Positions 1 to 11,184 of a DNA stretch of 64,000 nt are shown here, in pieces. The stretch lies in the NCBI GenBank assembly GCA_003550325.1, contig QKWP01000368.1, positions 257,654-321,653 of the forward strand, given 5' to 3'. A model generated the notes under the pieces. The model saw only the letters and a program-made list of their open reading frames with translations, was not told the origin of the DNA and searched no databases. The stretch's first letter is position 1. The number at the start of each line of letters is the position of its first letter. The DNA is from Gigaspora rosea. Taxonomy: Eukaryota; Glomeromycota; Glomeromycetes; Diversisporales; Gigasporaceae. A program made the translations under genes and the position numbers.

Positions 1-1019
1 CTAAAATTTTCTGGGTGTGAACATGAGCATATTAATTTACAGTAGATTAAAAAAAAAAAAAAAAAATCCGACCAGCCAACTGAAATTTTGGAACACCATG
101 TTATGCAAAACGAAAAATTAACTTTGTGTCCTAATATATGTTTCTTATTAAATTTTTATACTACTTTAACGATATGTTTTATTACTTAACATTCTACCGT
201 TATTTGAAATTTCAAATCTGATAATTTATGAAATTTATGTTTCGTACAATCAAATGCTGCGTCCAATAGGAACTGGTGGGAAATTGATGAACCCGATATT
301 ACTCGATCTTTGATTCCGGCCATTTTATGCGCAGATTATGCTTTATTAACTAGGAACCGGAAACCGGTGTAAGTCTGGAGCATTAAATTTTAGAATTAAA
401 ATTTAAAACTACTGTATAAGTTTTTAAATATATATTGTGTTACAATTTTTATTATTAAATTTTATTATATTTAATTTAATATTTAATTTTATTCTTACTA
501 AAATATATTTACAGTTTTACTACCTATGTTGTATTATTTTAAAAACTGGCTAATTAATTAAAATACTTGACATTTCCAAAAACCTTTCCAGATCGTAATT
601 CTAATACTAAGTACTAACACAAACATGAAAAATTTGTACTAAAAATTTTTATAAAATTAATAATAGGTGCAAAACCACTATAGACATATTTTATAATAAA
701 CAATTTAACTTAATTTAATATTAATTTATTATTTTTACTCTTCATTTTTTTTTTTAACTAATATCTAAAAATATTAAATATAATTAGATTGATTCGATTA
801 TTACTTTTTCATTATTTATTTGTTTTTAAATTCGATCTTTATTTTTATTTTTTACATTTAATTTTGATGTTTTGCTTTTTTATTTTCTGATTCTTTTTAA
901 TATACATATTAATTTTGACTTAATTTATATAGTTATTAATCAGAGTAACACAAAACGAATAAAAATATAATCAATGTACACAATTATATAATCTATTTTA
1001 TTATTAAATTAGTTCCAAC
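1..1019. other. AT-rich intergenic with one exon-like remnant
   Basis: Mostly AT-rich DNA with an A run at 49-66. The exception is about 235-368, which is less AT-rich and open in frame 1 for some 40 codons (it includes a WWEIDEPD stretch). It ends at a plausible splice donor GTAAG at 369-373 and has no start codon. It could be one exon of a lost or divergent gene; I do not recognise the product. Confidence 0.25.
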
Positions 1020-1183
1020 GTCTAAAGAACATTTATTAATCTTTTATCTAAGGTAAGTTATTCAGGTTTTTGAATATTTTGTTGCATAATACTATCTATT
1101 AAGTCAAAAATAGTGCATAATAGAAGTATTCAAGAACCCAAATAACTTACCTTAAACAAAAGATTAATAAATGTTTTTTAGAC
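1020..1183. repeat. Foldback (MITE-like) element, 164 bp
   Basis: Imperfect palindrome. The left arm 1020-1063 is the inverse of 1141-1183; both arms contain a version of catttattaatcttttrt followed by aaggtaagttatt. The loop is about 77 bp and partly continues the pairing. No target duplication is obvious. A weakly similar segment lies near 6380-6420. Confidence 0.6.
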
Positions 1184-1256
1184 CTACCGTCCAAGGTGTT
1201 TTCAAGAAGCTTTCTAGATACCAATAGAATATGTAATGATGGATATTTGTTATCTT

Positions 1257-1550
1257 TATAGAATTGGAACCAGGTAATGTCAATGGATCATATAATAATG
1301 AATATTGTTATATTCATAGAATTAAAGCTGAAAAAGAACATACGATAAGAAACGATGATAAAACATAAGTTATAATAATAGATAGACCTTACTCTTCATG
1401 GAATTGAGGCTGGAAAGGACGAACGTACGATAGGTGACGATGATAGAACATATAATGATGGGTCTTGTTATCTTCGTTGAATCAGAACCAAAAATGATGA
1501 ATATATGATGGGACATATGATGGATTTTGTTATCTCATCAATGGCTAAGC
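1257..1550 (+). pseudogene. Relic of a Sel1-repeat array
   Basis: This stretch is recognisably related at the nucleotide level to the 108-bp Sel1 units at 1968-3191. It keeps diverged versions of ggaacatataatgttggat, attgttatcttcatgga and gaattggagttgaaaag, but reading frames are broken throughout. It is either an older 5' extension of the downstream gene or the remains of a neighbouring paralogue. Confidence 0.55.
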
Positions 1551-1886
1551 AAAATTTTTTTTATAAATACAACAGTTATTCGCAGCGGAGTGAAAATGGA
1601 GCGCTGGGAATCAAGATCAAGATCTAGATCATAATCTAGAGGGCTATAATATAAAACGCTTTCAAATTCGTGATGCCATCACTTCCTATTTACATGCATT
1701 TTTTCGCCCAAAGCAGCCAAAAAAAACCAATTTTTGGTCAGAATATTCAAATATTAGCACGATCTACACAGAACGTATTTGAGGTAACACTGCCACAAAA
1801 TGTCCATACCTCTAATAGTAATACATGACTTTGTGAAATAGTAGTATTGTTGACTGCTCGTTCGAATTTTCATATTAAAAAGTAAA

Positions 1887-4575
1887 ATGAATAAGATTTA
1901 TAATAAACTATTTCATAAAAAATCAACTAATTTAGACCCTTATGATATTGGATACAAATATCAGCATGGGATAGGGGTTGAAAAGGATGAACATAAGGCA
2001 TTCATTTATTATCAAAAATCTGCTGAGATGGGGAACGCTAATGGAATATTTCAGGTTGGATATTGTTATGATGAAGGAATTGGAGTTGAAAAGGATGAAC
2101 ATAAGGCATTCATTTATTATCAAAAATCTGCTGAGATGGGGGACGCTGATGGAACATATAATGTTGGATATTGTTATCGAAATGGAATTGGAGTTGAAAA
2201 GGATGAACATAAGGCATTCATTTATCATCAAAAATCTGCTGAGACTGGGAACTCTAATGGAACAAATATTGTTGGATATTGTTATCGAAATGGAATTGGA
2301 GTTGAAAAGGATGAACAGAAGGCATTCATTTATTATCAAAAATCTGCTGAGATGGGGAACGCTGATGGAACAAATAATGTTGGATATTGTTATCTTCATG
2401 GAATTGGAGTTGAAAAGGATGAACATAAGGCATTCATTTATTATCAAAAATCTGCAGAGATGGGACTCGCTAGTGGAACATATAATGTTGGATATTGTTA
2501 TTAAAATGGAATTGGAGTTGAGAAGGATGAACATAAGGCACTTTGTTATTATCAAAAATCTGCAGAGATGGGGCTCGCTAGTGGAACATATAGTGTTGGA
2601 TATTGTTATCAAAATGGAATTGGAGTTGAAAAGGACGAACATAAGGCATTTAGTTATTATCAAAAATCTGTTGAGATGGGGAACGCTAATGGAATATATA
2701 ATGTTGGATATTGTTATGAAGAAGGAATTGGAGTTGAAAAGGATGAATATAAGGCATTCATTTATTATCAAAAATCTGCTGAGATGGAACACGCTAGTGG
2801 AACATATAATGTTGGATATTGTTATCAAAATGGAATTGGAGTTGAAAAAGATGAAGATAAGGCATTCATTTATTATCAAAAATCTTCTGAGATGGGACTC
2901 GCTAGTGGAACATATAATGTTGGATATTGTTATCTTCATGGAATTGGAGTTGAAAAGGATGAACATAAGGCATTCATTTATTATCAAAAATCTTCTGAGA
3001 TGGGAGACGCTAGCGGAACATATAATGTTGGATATTGTTATCTAAATGGAATTGGAGTTGAAAAGGATGAACATAAAGCATTCATTTATTATCAAAAATC
3101 TGCTGAGATGGGGGATGCTGATGGAATATATAATGTTGGATATTGTTATCGAAATGGAATTTGGAGTAACAAGAGACTTACAAAAGGCCAATGAATGGTA
3201 CCAGATGTAAGTTATTTTTATACTATCATTATAATTTACTAATATCTGTAATTAAAATAAATTTAGAGAACGGAAACAATTATTAGGTGATTAATTATTT
3301 CTGATTATATTTATTTTTTTGTAAAAGATTTAAATGTAACCATAATAAATAATCTTTTAGCATCAAGCTGGCGAACATATGATACTTCAGATATTGATGA
3401 TGATTTAAAAAAAATATTAGCTAAAAGCAAATATCCATTAACTTGGATTCCTTATAATGAATTTGAAAAGATCAAAACTATAGGAAAAGGTGGATTTGCA
3501 ACAGTATATTATGCTTTATGGGTAAATAAAAACCGAGGCTTTGAACGACCTGTTGCGCTTAAATTGCTTCATGATTCAAAAGAACAATTCATTAATGAGG
3601 TGATTTATCGTTATGCGCAAAGTATTTAATTTAAAATTTTTATTAACTACTTATTTTTAATGCTAAAGTTAAAGGCATATTGTAACATTGGTGATAAAAA
3701 CCCATCATTTTTAAGGTGCTATGGGATATCAAAAGATAATGTTTCGAAAAATTATATTCTTGTGATTCAACTTGCATACATGGGCACTTTGCTAAGTAAT
3801 CTTCACTCTGTATCACAAATGGAATGGAAAAACAAATTAAATTTGTTACATTGTATTGCTTCAGATCTTCAAATAATTCATTCTCAAGAATTTATTCATC
3901 GAGATTTGCATAGTGGTAATATTCTACAAAATGAATTATATAACGCGTATGTTGCAGATTTAGGGCTTTCAATATTAAAAAACACATCATTAAAGGCAGA
4001 ACGCTGTGGAATTTATGGTATTTTACCATATGTAGCACCGGAAACTTTAGACAGGGGTCAATATACAACAGACAACAGCGTCAGATATTTATTCATTTGG
4101 TATAATTATGTGGGAAATTTTGTATGGAAGACAAGTAACTTATAGTCAAGAACTTGGAACAGGACTTCAAATAGAGATATGCCGTAATGATTTACGACCA
4201 ACGATTATTGAGGATACTCACCAATCTTACGTAAGCCTAATGAAGGAATGTTGGGAAAGGGAGCCAGAGAATCGTCCGTCAGCAATAAAAATTTGTGAAA
4301 TTCTTACAGAATGGCTGAATAATGAAACTATTTTATCTGATTTAACTAAATCTGATGAATTATTAAAGAATATTAAAATTACACATACACAATCACATCC
4401 TGATGATATTTATAAAAGCAAGTTCATTAAATATACTACTTCACTTTGTCAAGGTATCTATTTTTGCTATTTTTAATATTTTAATAAATAAGTTTATTTA
4501 ATTCTTAACAAACTTTATAATTTTCTAACAGATAGCGGATTGAATGAGTTGAATATTGCAAGTGACAAATTATAA
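1887..4575 (+). pseudogene. Sel1-repeat / protein kinase gene, disrupted
   Basis: The N-terminal part (ATG 1887) is an array of 36-residue Sel1 repeats (SLR/TPR-like, protein-interaction). It is followed by a serine/threonine-tyrosine-kinase-like domain with a glycine loop (GKGGFATVY, about 3486-3512), VALK, HRDLHSGN (about 3895), DLG in place of DFG, and APE. Sel1-kinase fusions are a greatly expanded family in Rhizophagus. Introns fit at about 3207-3360, 3600-3668 and 4454-4531, giving an end at the TAA at 4573-4575. At least four breaks are visible: TAA at 2502-2504, where sister repeats read CAA; one extra T in the twelfth repeat near 3160; a frame mismatch across the first intron; and a 7-bp tandem duplication (acaacag twice, 4065-4078) that shifts frame in the kinase domain. 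It probably makes no full protein. A fragment from 3669 could still be translated, but I consider the gene dead. Confidence 0.85.
1968..3191 (+). repeat. Tandem 108-bp Sel1 coding repeats, about 11.3 units
   Basis: Unit starts fall exactly 108 bp apart: 1968, 2076, 2184, 2292, 2400, 2508, 2616, 2724, 2832, 2940, 3048 and 3156. Each encodes a 36-residue Sel1 unit opening with GIGVEKDEHKAF. Near identity between units indicates recent expansion or homogenisation. Because 108 is divisible by three, other frames also stay open for long distances (1978-3045 on +, 1932-2987 on -); these are side effects of the repeat, not genes. Confidence 0.92.
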
Positions 4576-5167
4576 TTTTTATGATTTACTATTTGTGTTT
4601 TAAGATGAATGTTGCTTTTACAGTAGTTTTTGCCATGTTAAATTGGTTTTTCACATCCCTGTAATTGTAAATAGATACGTGTATTTGCTTAAATTATTTT
4701 TTAAAAAAATAAACTTTGGCTAACATTTTTGGTTTATGTAAACCTCATAATAACTACAATTTTTAATATGATAAAAAACCCTCGGTATAAAAAAGACTAA
4801 TTAAATCTTTGATATATATAAGATATATACAATATAAGAAATCCAGCCCTTAATAAGTTTGCACAATATAAGAAATTATTAATAAATTCTCAAGAAAGTT
4901 TATCCAAATGAAAATTTAATTTTACATGCTGATTAGCTAATCAATATTTTCGTACGAATTTATCGTTATAGCAGATAGTGGATAATATTATAATATACTG
5001 CATAAACTATATAAACTTTTACCGTACTAATTCGAATTATAGTCAGTTCTAATTTAATAATCGAAAATGCTGGTTTATTTATTTACTTTTTATTTCGACA
5101 TGAATCACGGAATTTATGTTTATATCTACAAAAAATCAATTTATCTAGTCTTTTCAAATCATGCAAT
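4576..5167. other. AT-rich spacer
   Basis: AT-rich DNA downstream of the kinase pseudogene, probably including its former 3' UTR. No open frame or repeat worth naming was seen. Confidence 0.4.
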
Positions 5168-5170
5168 TAT

Positions 5171-5347
5171 AATATGTCAGGGTGAAACCCGCGCAGCTAG
5201 CTAGTAAAACCCGCTTTGATCATAGGGTTTGGGTGAAATCCGCGTTAGCATAGTGTGTTTTATAGGTTAACGCGGATTTCATCCTCATGTGATCTGCATA
5301 GCGGGTTTTACTAGCTAGCTGCGCGGGTTTCACTCTGTCGTATAATT
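5171..5347. mobile_element. MITE with gtgaaaccc TIRs, about 175 bp
   Basis: The terminal inverted repeats begin tgtcagggtgaaacccgcg on the left and acgacagagtgaaacccgcg (reverse complement) on the right, and run about 40 bp through gctagctagtaaaaccc. The middle has a second inverted pair (gtgaaatccgcgtta / taacgcggatttca). The same termini cap the 1.9 kb palindromic element at 20221-22155, so the two belong to one family. Confidence 0.7.
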
Positions 5348-6778
5348 ATCACGAATGACCTAAACATAAAAAAAAAGGCAAAATGTCCTGTGTAATTGCA
5401 AAAATTATATAGATATATAGAAGAAAAATATCGAAATTAATACGTATTATTTGAGCTAATAAGATTAATATACGTTCATTCGTAGGCTTATATATACGAT
5501 TATATTATTTATACATTCATACTCACGTCTAGAGCCGGAATCCTTTGAATATCCATCATGACCATTCAAGGAATATTCACGGGTTTTAGTAATTCACGAA
5601 TAGTATAGGACGAATATCTAGATTTATTCATAAATACCCATAAGAGAATTTATGAATATTCTCAAAGACTATTCACGAATTTTATGCAACATAAGTATTC
5701 ATTGATATCCACAATCTAATACGAGTTTTGTCACCGAATATTTGCTTTTAATTGAATATTCATTTTTAACCGTGGATAACTCTTTATCCAACTTTATGAC
5801 TTATATTATACCAGATTTTTCCGATAAATGCTCGTATTTTATGTTGACATCCCGGTTATTCATGATATACTTGGTCAAATTTTTTTTTATTAAACATGTA
5901 TGTGCACTTAGTGGAGGAGGCACGCATTAGCCCGGGCTGCAAAATTTTATGCACACGCAGAGAGTAGAGGGTGCATTAGAGTTGGGCAACGAAACTCTTT
6001 TAGCCAAATCCGAAAGTTTTGGGTTTCGGATTGTAGTTTCCAAAACTTTATCCGAACCCCCGAAACCTAATCCGAAAGCCTAAACCTTATCCGAAACCCG
6101 AAACTGTTAAATTTTTGTTCGGTTTAACTTAATGCGACCAGACTAATATGCTAGTAGCTATCAGTAACAAGTAAAAGCATCATGTGCCACATATTCACCA
6201 GTACGCATGCACACCACTTATTCGCCGGTATACAACTTATTGAAGTCGATAATTTAGGAAATACTGTATTGTTTTTATTGTGCAGAAAGTCCTTTAAAAT
6301 TAGCAAATTCGGATTTAACAATATGAAACTTAATGCTAGATTAAAGGTATAGCTAAAAAAATAAATTATAGTGTTAAATATTCATGAGCCTAAATAACTT
6401 ATCTTAAAATACATGAATTTATAATAATAAATTAAAGTATTGTATAATGATAAATAAGCAGTTTATTATTTGCATATTAAATATGTCGATTAATCAATAA
6501 TGTTTTGTGCTTATCTACTAAACCTGTTCTTGAGCACCTTCCACTATGGTTACATAATAAAATGCATATAAATTATGGATTCATCTATCCAAAACTGACA
6601 GATACGGATATCCACATTTAATCTGAATTGTCAGATCTATGTTATTTGAATTATTCGATTTACAAATCGAAACACTAACCCAGGTTATAACTCCAAACCA
6701 TACATTATTTGCATTGAATTTTTATTAAGAAAAACATATTACAATCGTACAATCGTACAATCAAATAACAATTGATTG
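5348..6778. other. Intergenic, low-complexity patches
   Basis: No gene recognised. The region 5985-6110 is an irregular tandem of tccgaaacc-type words (both orientations). Around 5530-5760 there are loose repeats of gaatattca / tattcacgaat. A 62-codon open frame at 5742-5930 has biased, low-complexity composition and is not supported. Confidence 0.4.
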
Positions 6779-6780
6779 TA

Positions 6781-6992
6781 CAGTTAACTCTCTTATCCGA
6801 ACTGCCGGGACTGCTTTTTTTTATTATGTAAAAATTTGAAAAAGTTTAGTTTTCAAAAAGTTATATATGGCTTATCCAAACTTTATAATAAAATTTACAA
6901 ATATTCTAGGAGATTTTGTTCAGTTTAGAGAGAGTTTAATAGTAGTTAATAGTGTTCAGTTTAGAAAGGTTCAGATTAGAGAAAGGCGACTG
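6781..6992. mobile_element. Pogo/mariner-type MITE, 212 bp
   Basis: The element starts CAGTTAACTCTCTTATCCGA and ends with the inverse of CAGTCGCCTTTCTCTAATCT. It is flanked by TA on both sides (6779-6780 and 6993-6994). TA target duplications and CAGT-type termini fit Tc1/mariner-pogo elements. A second copy lies at 8357-8541. Confidence 0.7.
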
Positions 6993-6994
6993 TA

Positions 6995-7879
6995 TATGTG
7001 AGCTGCGATCTGTGAAGTCTGATCAAAGACATAAAAAAAAACATATATATTTCAAAAAGATAAGAGTATTAAAAATCCTATTCGTGCTTTGATTAAACCT
7101 AGTTTTAAATCTGACAAGCTAAGAATTATATTCTTACTCAAACATTACAATTTATAAATAATTTTATTATTGTAATTATGCATAACATAAAGTTTTAAAT
7201 AAACAGTTGGGTTACAATAAATTGTAAGACCCCAGATTCGTATTGATTTTTATTTAAAAAATAAGAAAAAATAAGCAAAATCAACCAAAAACAACATAGA
7301 TAGATTTAATATTTAGTTTCTAGTGAATCTTTATTTCAAAATACAATAATAATAAATAATTCATCTCATACCATTTTCATATAATTATTATTGAGCTAGT
7401 GTATGTTAGTGCTGCTGATCTTTTGGAGAGGTAAGCCAAAATGCCCACTTTGTTGAAATTTCAAAAATACCAAAGAAGCAAGAGGGGAGTACACCAAGTT
7501 ATAAAGACTTGAAAGAGTTACACTATGCAGAATATAATATTTAACCAAGCACTTTTGTATGTTTCCACATCTAAAAACCTTGACAAAACTAGCTACTACT
7601 TTTTCGCTTGGTAGTTTTCCAGACTTCTGCCAAGAGGCCTCACTTAGGTGAGTCCTCTTTTCAACTCTATTTCAGTAACGACTACTTTTGGTTCCATTGA
7701 AACCAAACACTCAGTAAATGGTCTTGAGCTCTAGCTGCTGAAAGTGGTGATTTGTTGCATGTACATATAATAACTATATAGTTTTCGTAGGTCAACTTTC
7801 TTAAAAAATTTGGTGCGAGGGATCGTCAGAAAGAGTTCTATATTAAATTATTATTAAAAATATTTATAAACTTTAATAG
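6995..7879. other. Intergenic, nothing coding
   Basis: AT-rich DNA without a recognisable gene. 7380-7760 is slightly less AT-rich and mentions no long frame. No repeat beyond short words was seen. Confidence 0.35.
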
Positions 7880-8182
7880 TTAATAACTTTTGATCTACTG
7901 GTCTAATTTGGATAATTTAATACCAAAATGATTCTCTCAAAGAAAGAATTTTAACAAGTCCAAAATCTTAAAAATTTTAATCACAGGATTATAAGATCGA
8001 TATAGATTTGCATATTATTACTATACAGTATTTATTAAATAAATACTATATAGTAATAATACACAAATCTATATCGATTTTATAATTCTGTAATTAGATT
8101 TTTGTAACTTTGGTCTTGTTAGAATCTTTCTTTGAGCGAATCATTTTGGTAGTTAAATTATCCAGTAAATCAAAACTTATTT
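7880..8182. repeat. Foldback element, about 300 bp
   Basis: Near-complete palindrome centred near 8040 (tatttattaaataaata). The left arm contains taacttttgatctactgg and ccaaaatgattctctcaaag; the right arm carries their inverses. A second copy of the same element starts at about 8205 and is split by two insertions. Confidence 0.65.
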
Positions 8183-8356
8183 ACTTTTAAATATTATATA
8201 GAATATAATAAATAATTTTTGATCTACTGGTCCAATTTGGATGATTTAACTACCAAAATAATCCTCTTAAAAAGAGGATTCTAACAAGCCCAAAATCACT
8301 AGAATCTAATCACAAGATCATAAGATTGATATAAATTTGTGTATTATTACTATATA

Positions 8357-8541
8357 TAGTCAATTCTTTTTAATCCAAACTACCAGGACTGCTTTTTTTT
8401 ACTATGTAAAAATTTGGAAAAGTTCAGTTTTTAAAAAGTTATATATGGCTTATCTAAACTTTATAATAAAATTTACAAATGTTCTAAGAGGTTTTGTTTA
8501 GTTTAGAGAGAGTTCAATTTCGGATTAGAGAGAGGCGACTG
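8357..8541. mobile_element. Pogo/mariner-type MITE, second copy
   Basis: About 80-90% similar by eye to 6781-6992. It shares the internal words gttatatatggcttat and ctttataataaaattta and the end aggcgactgta. The left terminus has decayed (tagtcaattc). It sits in the centre of the foldback element at 8205-9237. Confidence 0.65.
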
Positions 8542-8606
8542 TATATAGTATTTATTAAATAAATACTATATATATAGTAATAATGCACAAATTTATATCG
8601 ATCTTA

Positions 8607-9119
8607 GAGGCATCCATAAATAACATTATGCACCTCCTTATAGTAGCGCTTGACCCCCTCTACTATATAAAAAAATTTTTCAAAATCTGTATATTTATAT
8701 ATAAAATTTTACAAAACTTGAATATATTGTGATACAGTGATCTGATTTGGATAATTTAGGTACCGTTCGATTCATCTCACTGAGACAAATCCAATAATAC
8801 CAAAATCATTTTATTTGGTTCACTGGATCAAAAGTTATTCACAAAAAACTATTGATTTTATAGTAATTTTATAAGAAAATATAATAACCAATAGTATTTG
8901 CCCAATAACGTTTGATCCAGTGATTCAAATGAAATGAAATTGGTACCATTTGACTACTCTCACCGAGACGAATCAAATGGCACCAAAATCACTAAACTTG
9001 GACTACTGGTTCAATTTTTAGACAATTTTTTCTAAAAAAATTATATTAATCCCCCCACTTATTGAAAAAACGGCATCGTTCGTCCAACCCCTTTTGTATA
9101 ACACTATTTATGGATGCCC
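8607..9119. mobile_element. PIF/Harbinger-like MITE, 513 bp
   Basis: Termini are GAGGCATCCATAAATAAC and the inverse of GGGCATCCATAAATAGTG, flanked by TTA at 8604-8606 and 9120-9122. A 3-bp TWA target duplication is typical of PIF/Harbinger. The interior is itself palindromic (gatccagtg / cactggatc words around a centre near 8865). A relative lies at 31137-31661. Confidence 0.7.
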
Positions 9120-9274
9120 TTATGATCCTGTGATTAGATTCTTGTAATTTTGGGCTTGCTAGAATTCTCTCTTTAAGAGGATCATTTTGGTAATTAAATT
9201 ATTCAAATTAGACCAGTGGATCAAAAGTTATTAACCAATAAAATTTTTATATAGTATTTTTAAATATATATTAT

Positions 9275-9290
9275 ATAAATAATATGTTGT
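9275..9290 (+). repeat. Target-site duplication, left, of tRNA-headed element
   Basis: The sequence ataaataatatgttgt recurs exactly at 18076-18091, marking the original insertion site. Confidence 0.85.
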
Positions 9291-9380
9291 GAGATATGGC
9301 GATATATAAAAAAAAATCACAAACGCGTATCAAGTAGAAAGTAAACAAAGAAATAAACCAAACACATAACAAAATAGGAA

Positions 9381-11165
9381 ATGGAGCGATATAATAGATG
9401 TAAAGAATTTTTTAGAAAACCTGATGATGAAAAAAAGAATATTCTAGAAGAATTTAAAAAATTAGTGTTAAAAGAAGATAGGGAATTAGCAGAGTTTTTA
9501 GGATTAAGTTCTCCGGAACATTTAACCTTTTGGAGAAACTTATGGGAAACACACAAATGGATCAAGTATAAGGAAGCCACAAATAGAGATAAAGTTGAAG
9601 GAAAAAAATCTAGAGAAGAGACTGATGTAGTACACACTAGTAAACAACAATCAGGCTCGACGAGCAGTAGTGAATTATCAAGAATTGAGTTAGTGAAAAA
9701 AAAATGCGCACAAATTAGTAAAAAACTAGTTTTAGAAGTAGCGGAAATCGGGACACTAGATGAACTGACAGGTGATTGGGTGGAGATGATCAGTCAAAAT
9801 CTCGCAGAGTTGCACAAGAATAATAGATTAAACCGGGAGAATTTTATTAAAGAAATTGAGAAGAGGTCTAGGAAAAAAGAAACACCAATCAATTTGGAAA
9901 TTACAAGACTAGTAGAGAATTTGGCGGAAAAGCTTAAAGAAGCCGGATTGATACAAAGTAAGGGAGAATGGACAGGAATTAAGAGCAAGAGCGAAAGGTT
10001 ACTAGAAGAAAAGATTAATGGTGTCCAGATTGATAGTGGGAGCATACTCGGTAAAGATTTGGGAGAACCATCAAGAAAAAAAGGAAATGGGAAGGAGGAA
10101 AAAGAAATTATGAAGGAAGGAAGTAAAGAAGCAAAAGGGCTCAATAAGTTGAGCACACAAGACCTGGATACAAACTCAGTAGAAATAGAAAGGAAGAACG
10201 AAGATCTTTGGGCTGTAGCCAATACAGACAATACAGTCAACGGAGTGGAAAAAGACTTTATATCAACATTAGACCAAGAAAACAAAAAAATGCAAAATGG
10301 GAAAGGAAACAGTACAAAGCTAACAGAGCATGATCTATTAAGAACTGAGAATAGTAAGATCAATTTGACAATATGGGATCTTCCATTGGGTACAAGGAAA
10401 GAACAAATAAGAAGATTACTAGTTAGCTTCGGAAAAGTTATAAGTTGTGACCTGTACTGGACGTACAATGGAAGTGGAAGAGCAGAAGTAGAAATCTGCA
10501 CAAGCTCAGCAGAATTGGATAAAAAAATAAAAGATACGTGGGCATTACCCTTCCTTGGAAATAGAATGGTCAGAGTAACTTCCGAAGGTAAATGCAAGAA
10601 TGAGCTTAAAAGAAGAAGAAAAATAGTAGCTAGGGTTAAGGGATTGCCACATTTCGCAGCAGAATCGTTGTTGTGGAGACAAATAGCAAGAGTAGGAGGC
10701 AAAGCAGTTCACATCTTTCGAAACAGTAATGGCCACCAAAGGGGTGCAGCACTCGTTGAATTTGAGTCAGTAGAAAACAAGTTAGAAGCAATGAGACATT
10801 GTATCTGGTACAATGATATTAGATTAACCTGGGATGTAGACTTCGAGAAAGTAGAGTTAGTAGAGGAGAACTCAAGGAAAAAAAGAAGGGTTGAGGTAGA
10901 GCTTAAAGACTTGGAAAACCCTATGGGAATCAATTTAAAGAGACGAGGTTCCAATTCTTTCAAGCCTAGAATTGAGATAATAGGAAGGAAAAGAATCATG
11001 CCAGGGAGAGCAGAAGAGGAAAGACAAGATAGAGAAAGGAAGAACATTAACAAAAGAGTAGGGACTGAGCAGATTTATGATCAGGAGACGTTATTGTTAG
11101 AAATAGTATCCCGCCTAAACAAGCTCGAAGGGAATATAGAGGCCTTAAGGCCTCTTCGCTCCTAA
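9381..11165 (+). CDS. LINE ORF1 protein with two RRM-like domains
   Basis: The protein is 594 residues, highly charged and rich in Lys and Glu. It is the nucleic-acid-binding partner expected for a LINE ribonucleoprotein. Two RRM-like segments follow each other: about residues 327-400 (opening INLTIWDLPLG, with the FGKVISCDL strand) and about 413-490 (KIVARVKGLP, with RGAALVEFES as the RNP-1-like strand). Before them lies a long low-complexity charged region. The end is basic, with a short heptad-like helix (LLLEIVSRLNKLEGNIEAL). The stop lies 19 bases before the ORF2 start, so ORF2 is probably read by reinitiation from the same transcript. The ATG at 9381 is the first in frame. Function is assigned from position and domains, not from a close match. 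Confidence 0.85.
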   Translation: MERYNRCKEFFRKPDDEKKNILEEFKKLVLKEDRELAEFLGLSSPEHLTFWRNLWETHKWIKYKEATNRDKVEGKKSREETDVVHTSKQQSGSTSSSELSRIELVKKKCAQISKKLVLEVAEIGTLDELTGDWVEMISQNLAELHKNNRLNRENFIKEIEKRSRKKETPINLEITRLVENLAEKLKEAGLIQSKGEWTGIKSKSERLLEEKINGVQIDSGSILGKDLGEPSRKKGNGKEEKEIMKEGSKEAKGLNKLSTQDLDTNSVEIERKNEDLWAVANTDNTVNGVEKDFISTLDQENKKMQNGKGNSTKLTEHDLLRTENSKINLTIWDLPLGTRKEQIRRLLVSFGKVISCDLYWTYNGSGRAEVEICTSSAELDKKIKDTWALPFLGNRMVRVTSEGKCKNELKRRRKIVARVKGLPHFAAESLLWRQIARVGGKAVHIFRNSNGHQRGAALVEFESVENKLEAMRHCIWYNDIRLTWDVDFEKVELVEENSRKKRRVEVELKDLENPMGINLKRRGSNSFKPRIEIIGRKRIMPGRAEEERQDRERKNINKRVGTEQIYDQETLLLEIVSRLNKLEGNIEALRPLRS

Positions 11166-11184
11166 GGGCGCCAAAGTTGTATCA

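Larger units (their letters stand above)
8205..9237. mobile_element. Second foldback copy, split by two nested MITEs
   Basis: The left arm 8205-8356 and right arm 9120-9237 match the element at 7880-8182. Its centre is interrupted by the pogo-type MITE at 8357-8541. Its right half is interrupted by a PIF/Harbinger-like element at 8607-9119, which left a TTA duplication. Removing both restores the palindrome, so this is a three-level nest. Confidence 0.6.

Noticed and set aside
1932..2987. 351-codon open frame on the minus strand over the Sel1 array
   Set aside because: It exists only because the 108-bp unit is a multiple of three and nearly identical; the + frame encodes clear Sel1 repeats.
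1978..3045. 355-codon second + frame over the Sel1 array
   Set aside because: Same repeat effect; the product is a meaningless repeat and does not join the kinase exon.
5171..5347. A Rho-independent terminator or riboswitch-like hairpin
   Set aside because: The genome is eukaryotic, and the hairpin is the TIR structure of a repeated element.
9794..10702. 302-codon minus-strand frame opposite LINE ORF1
   Set aside because: Shadow of a Lys/Glu-rich ORF; no domain and opposite to an intact, recognisable protein.
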